Assembly: GCF_000003815.2 (NCBI RefSeq)
Contig: NC_049980.1
Coordinates: 16,887,613 to 16,951,612, forward strand
Length of the DNA: 64,000 nt
Direction: 5' to 3'
DNA from: Branchiostoma floridae
Taxonomy: Eukaryota > Chordata > Leptocardii > Amphioxiformes > Branchiostomatidae
In this document: positions 59,001 to 64,000 of the stretch, piece after piece
How the letters are laid out: each line of letters starts with the position of its first letter
How positions within the stretch are numbered: the stretch's first letter is position 1
Position numbers and translations under genes: made by a program
The notes under the pieces: model-generated
The model's database searches: none
Seen by the model: the letters and a program-made list of their open reading frames with translations, nothing else
Told to the model about the DNA's origin: nothing

Positions 59001-61493
59001 TTGCACCCATCGACTTATAGACTTCACCGAAAGTTTGTAATGTTCAAAGAAATCCTTTTGCCAAGCGTCTTTACAATCAAAAAGATGTAAAATAAGACTA
59101 ATAAGTTTTTCGAACGAAAATTGTAAAGTCCCTCCGTTTTGCTTGAAATGTGCATATTTTTTTAAGTTTCCAAATAACGAACGAACCCGGTTCTTCTGGC
59201 TGCATTTGTATCCACTTTCAACATTTCCTGCTACATATGAGCTTAACTAAAATCAAACAAACCCAAGTGTCTCTCATAGTCTTCATCATTCAGTTTGTAA
59301 GTGTTCAAGCATCAGTGAGCATCAGTGAAAGCACCAATCACTTCTTAAGTGAAGGCATGATTGGAGAAAAGTGTGACGCGACCCGGACACCTTTACGTGA
59401 TAAACTGCACTGCGTGCCTCGTGAATTGTGTCAGGGTGACCCCTAGCCGTTGTTAACGCCCCAGCTTCGGGCGAAAGCTGTGTAACTTCCCCATCTAATG
59501 ACAGACTAGGCACAACTGTTACCTTTGTGCACCAGTACTTAAGAACTAATTTGATGTACTTTGGTGTCAACAACCCGCATGTAATGATAGTACATGTACT
59601 TTTTAACGGGAAAATGAACATTGGGCAGACAATTTTACGTTTTGTTGTTTGACTGTAAGACTTATGCAATATACTGACTTTCTAATCTGATCACTTGTTT
59701 GAGTAATCTTGTTTCATGTCTTTCACAGAATTCGAAGATAGGCAATTTGGCGAGTGAATGATGTCCTAGCCTTTCTTGTCGAGGGTTCAAGAGCGAAGAG
59801 AGATATACTTTAGTAAATCGGATGAAATACAACTCAGGAATACACGGTGAATGAACTCCACTAAGGGTGATGATTTGGTCTTCCTATAAGGATGATTTGC
59901 AGAGTTCAGTCTCGAGCTCTGTTAACAAAACACCAAACAACCGCCGCCTGTGGCTGGGCTTGGAGACGTGTTGACTCTTTTCCCAGACTTCAAAGCACAA
60001 AGATCGCATTTGCATCGGAAAGGAACAAATATCGTCGCCAGAGTCCATCTGTCTGTTGACTTTGTCAGGTCAGGGAATAGGCCATGGCCGTCAGGCGTGA
60101 TTGAAAGAGACTAAAACAAAATCTATAGAGGTCTTATTTTCGTGGAGTCCGGCAAGAAAGGCATATCCGATTTCAAACGGGAGGACGGTGGTAATGTAGG
60201 ACAACATCGCCGACATTTCGACATACAGACAATCTATCTTAAGTCCTCCACATTAGCATGCACAAGTATACGAATGCTTGCATTGTAAAAAATTATTAGT
60301 ATGTTTCAGATGTGGTTATACCGATACATTCTCCTCGCTAAAACATATCAATCAAACGCGTAAGTGGTCGTCTATTGTGTTTGTGCATAATATCGATCCA
60401 TCTCGCAGAGCGAACAATACAAAGATGGAGCTGTGAATGAGGTAGAAAGGACACCCGTCTCTGGCCTTTATGTCGTGATCCTCAAAATCAATTATACATT
60501 CCTCAAACAATATGTGTAGCATCGCATTACACAGCACGTACAATATGGTGGGCTATGAACACAGCGAGCAATTTGTACAGCATTGGGCACATTTATGAAT
60601 GTCTTCATTGTGCTACCGTCGTAGAAAAAAGACAATTAATAAAAGCAAGTCTAAATTCACTTCCTCTAAGGTATCCCCGACTTTAGCATAATACATGTAC
60701 AGCTACTATACACAATAAACAATTCTACCTACATACATGTACTTGAATACACTACAAAAAGAATATCAATGCATGTGCAATATTCGTTACAACATCTTTA
60801 TGTTAAGACTATCGGAGAATGTCATGTTACTTACTGGTGCCTTGTATGGTCCAGCTCCTCCCCCAGGGTGTCCCTGTCCACCTCCACGATGGCCTTCTCG
60901 TTGGAGAGGGAGTCGATGGCGCGTCGGAGCTCGCGGATCTCCTGTTCAAACATCTCTTTCATCTGGTGAAAGTTCTGGTGGCCAGCCTGGAGAGCCCGCA
61001 CCTCTATCTCCAGCTCCTCGTTACGGGTCTCCAGGAAGCGCACCTTGTCGATGTAGCCGGCCAGGCGCTGGTTCAAGGTCTGCATCTCCTCCTTCTCCTG
61101 GACGCGCAAGGCGTGGTTCTCGGCGATTTGTAAGGCGTTGGAGGTGGCTATAGCCCCGCTGATGGTGGTGGTGCTGGGGCGGGAGGCGGCGATGGTCGTG
61201 CGGCGCATGGTCGTGACGGGAGAAGGCCGGCTGCCTGAGAAGGACGTCCGGTTGTTGGTGCCTCCCCCGCCCAGTCGGTACGTCGTCGTCAGCGTCTTGG
61301 TGGCGGAGTTGTAGTTGGACATCGCCGGAGAAGTGCTGAAACGCGCCGCGTAGATCGAGTCGGTCATGCTTCTGGGCGATCCTGACAGTCTCGTCTTGGT
61401 CGGAGTCGAGGTTGCAGAGGGGCGGGGTCCTGGTCTCTGCACTGGAACGGTGTGAGAGAGAGTGGTGGTACTCTGGGTGCCGCTACGGCTCAT
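55081..61493 (-). CDS. Cytoplasmic intermediate filament protein with beta-trefoil (ricin-B-like) tail
   Basis: Ten exons: 61493-60835, 58138-58078, 57838-57743, 57579-57409, 57089-56964, 56675-56455, 56278-56131, 56023-55917, 55726-55588, 55212-55081. They give 619 residues and TAG. The head (1-130) is Ser/Thr/Arg-rich. The rod (about 131-445) begins LNQRLAGYIDKVRFLE and ends VKLALDVEIQAYRKLLEGEE, the two filament consensus ends. It has the short chordate coil 1b, not the lamin or protostome form. Exon lengths 61, 96, 171, 126, 221 mirror vertebrate type III genes (61, 96, 162, 126, 221). No lamin-tail domain follows. Instead residues 495-615 form three repeats, each ending in QxW: SDSQLW, KQDQKW, EGQDW, with DGLLVNRQNGQVLHLPE and GDGYILSDPDELAMDV as typical trefoil strands. 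The exon 8 donor (GTTCTT) is weak, but phase and the repeat pattern support it. Role: cytoskeletal polymer; tail ligand unknown. Confidence 0.92.
58139..60834. other. Intron 1 of the filament gene, no second gene seen
   Basis: About 2.7 kb of mixed-composition DNA between exons 1 and 2. It holds scattered TACATGTA words and no recognisable exon, RNA gene or complete element. Confidence 0.55.
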
Positions 61494-63482
61494 CCTGTCC
61501 CACTTTCAGGCCGGGTGATAAAAGAACGGGAAACACAGGCTTCGATTGGTGCAGATACCAATCACACTGCCATGGCAACGCAATTTTCGTTTGCGTGAGT
61601 CAAAGATGATTACCGTCTCTCGTCGAATCACTATATTGTTCAGAAAAAAACTCGCTTAACCTGGTGCAAGAGTTGGTCCCAGCGAGACGAACGTGTCGCG
61701 TCCAGAGGCTGAGTGTCTCAGACTGAGGCAGACGCGGAGTGATCGGTTAACGCGGGATCACGGGGTGCCGCGTCTCTAGGCTGACGCTACTGTGTGTGGA
61801 AAGATGCATGAGGCCTCCGACTGATGTGGTGTGCCAAGGATTCCGCCACAACAAAGGACCCAGTAACTGGGAATTCATGAAGTGTACTCCCGTGCTCCAT
61901 TGAGCCCAGTATTCGTCTGAATACCGGCACAGTGTGAAGCCATACTTATTTGCGTCACTTCTCAGTACTTTTGACTTTGACGTATCTACATCTGCCTGGT
62001 TGCACCACAAAAACGAACCACACCGCTTCCTAGACTAGAAGGAAAATAATTAAAAGCCTCTAACCGAGACCTTGCCATCGAGCCTTGCCTTCACAAGTCA
62101 CAAAATGCGGTTCAAGTCAGTAGACAATGAAGTTTCGAAGATAACTTTCCAACAGGGCTGCCACCATGACCGTGACAGTAATGCGCTACACGTTTTGAAG
62201 GCACTTTCATGACCTAAAACTTCATTTCTATTCTGTAGTGGTGGTGAATCTGAGAAAGGCACAGAAGGACCGTGGGATGTGGTTCGACAAGGTAGCTCTG
62301 CTGACTTTTGTACCCCTCCGACAAGGTAGTCGCACTGCCCTAGAGGTGGCCTCTTCAAAGTCTTCCCACTAGCTGGGACTGGCGTCACAAATTGTTAAAT
62401 ACTCCTAGTATTTTTCTCCCCAAACCACTTAGAATAAGCTGCATTTACAAAGGACAATTATCACAAGACCTTAAGTTCCCAGTACGTAGTGTGTTGTCAG
62501 TGGCCCTTAACCAAGTGTGCAGCGGATACCCGCACTTCTGTTAACGAAGTGTTTTTCCCGATCATCTAAGTGGTTGTTTGATTGAGAGACAATTTGTTTC
62601 ATTGGCACACGAGCAAAATGACCTCCAGTGCCCTCTCGCTGGGCGGAGTTACATTTCGCTTAGAATAGTCAATCTTCGTTTTAGCCTCAACGTATTTTCA
62701 CACCTGTATCGCTGACATCCACGTTTCTCGCCTTTCGATTCCTGCCCATATAATTATCTTTTATTTCTACTACATTCTCAACCTGGTAATTTGCAAGAGT
62801 AACTCCCAGTTCAAACACCTCTGCTACGAGTAACTAAGTGTGCAGAATGAAAACAAACTCCTCATTCTGTACACACTGACATGTAAACGTTGTGTCTCGG
62901 CTGTCTGTGATGACGATGACTTTCGTAGAATTTTTGACTTGATTGTAACGAGAGACAATGGCTTCTTTCGTTCTTTTGTTCGGTATCTTGAAAAAGATTA
63001 GATAGGACAACATAACTTTTCAATAAGCTTATGTTCAGTGTTGTGTTTGGTGTAGTATTACCTACATGGTAAAGCAGTTGGGAATAGTCACGACCACGCC
63101 CCCTCCCTAAGGCAGCATAGAATCATTGATCTTAAAATACAGGGCCTGGGGACAGTTACTTCTATAGTATCGGTCTATCATTCGGCAACTGAACAATAAA
63201 ACCTTTCCCTCGGGCGTGTGTTAATTGCTTTTCTCGCGAATTACAACCGTCCTCCGGTTTGTCATTCCGCATGGGGTGTTTGAAGTGAAACAAGAACCAG
63301 ATAGAGAAGCAATTTTCATCCGAATCGCTGGGGACTTCGCACACAAGCCTGAGTTGAAATATACCCATTCTGGACAGTACAGAAGGTCTGAAGGTCACAC
63401 GCAACTTCTCACAGTTCTGTAAACACAAACTCATCCCTGCGAACCATGATATTGAAACAAGCAACTTGAAGCAAGGGTACAT
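61494..63482. other. Upstream region of the filament gene
   Basis: Contains the presumed promoter of the minus-strand filament gene. No TATA box is convincing and no other gene is supported. A MITE follows at 63483. Confidence 0.45.
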
Positions 63483-63800
63483 TAAGCTAACGGCACAACC
63501 CGCCGTACGTGCAACTACGTGCTATCTACGTGCCAAAACGTGGGCAATCATTTGGGATCCGTAAGTGGTAAGTACCCCCTCCGTACGAACTCGTAGGGTA
63601 TCCGACGGATTTTGGAGCACGCAGGCTCGCCGTAGAACTTCACGTGCAGACAAAACTTTGTGTGCCATCGGGCTGCGGATTCGCCCCCCGTACGGGCGAC
63701 GCGCATACCCTGTACGGCCTGAACGTTTCCAGAAATACGTGGCGGACGTAGCCTCCCCAAAAAACGCATTGTACATACGACGGGTTGTGCCCTTAGCTTA
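63483..63800. mobile_element. MITE with ~30-bp terminal inverted repeats
   Basis: The left arm starts TAAGCTAACGGCACAACCCG. The right arm is its inverse with few mismatches (CGGGTTGTGCCCTTAGCTTA). The interior is CpG-rich, holds many short TACGT/CGTAC words, and encodes nothing credible. It lies upstream of the filament gene. Confidence 0.75.
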
Positions 63801-64000
63801 GGCCTACGTCACATTACCCAGGGACCCGAAAGTGCAAAAAATCAGCCCTTAACATACCCGGCCGGGCCCCTTTGTGGAAATGTGACGTTAGCATTAACAG
63901 TTGGTTGGTTGCGTGTTTGTATAGCTACGATCAACATAATGCTCTTGTCTCAGACCTGGCATTCTTTTACACATCTCACGGTTCCACGAGCTGAATTGAT
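63801..64000. other. Window end, nothing recognised
   Basis: 200 bases of unique-looking DNA after the MITE. No exon or repeat boundary can be supported. Confidence 0.5.

Overview
The window looks like nuclear DNA of a cephalochordate (amphioxus, probably Branchiostoma). It has compact multi-exon chordate genes with GT-AG introns, an intermediate-filament gene whose rod exon lengths match vertebrate type III genes, many short inverted-repeat transposons, and frequent TACATGTA-type motifs. The species is an inference. Five runs of N (9524-9623, 11634-11786, 12703-12819, 36720-36819, 43485-43584) mark a draft assembly.

Layout. (1) 1-36115, minus strand: an FRMD3/FRMD5-type FERM protein gene, 15 coding exons found, the last cut by the window edge. 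Its introns carry almost all of the mobile DNA: a 2-kb inverted-repeat element and a second copy, a 1.6-kb element filled with 230-bp repeats, a palindromic 220-bp family with six copies, and degenerate satellites. (2) 37501-39660, minus: a secreted or ER cyclophilin-like protein, 5 coding exons plus a probable 5' UTR exon. (3) 41309-42142, plus: an intronless six-bladed NHL-repeat protein. (4) 42896-44714, minus: a second secreted cyclophilin, a diverged tandem paralogue of gene 2, with one exon broken by an assembly gap and an apparent one-base frameshift. (5) 45857-46733: a non-autonomous DNA transposon; about 48412-49240: a 5'-truncated non-LTR retrotransposon. (6) 49389-52852, plus: an otopetrin-type proton channel, 6 coding exons. 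(7) 55081-61493, minus: a cytoplasmic intermediate-filament protein with an unusual C-terminal ricin-B-like beta-trefoil tail, 10 exons; a possible alternative last exon lies at 54032-54158. (8) 63483-63800: a MITE with long terminal inverted repeats.

The genes do not form an operon or an obvious pathway; this is ordinary animal gene order. Links that can be seen are the tandem cyclophilin duplication and the convergent pairs (NHL with cyclophilin 2; otopetrin with the filament gene). All exon joins below were set by hand from splice sites, and reading phase closes across every intron listed. The most unusual observation is the filament rod joined to a QxW beta-trefoil tail.
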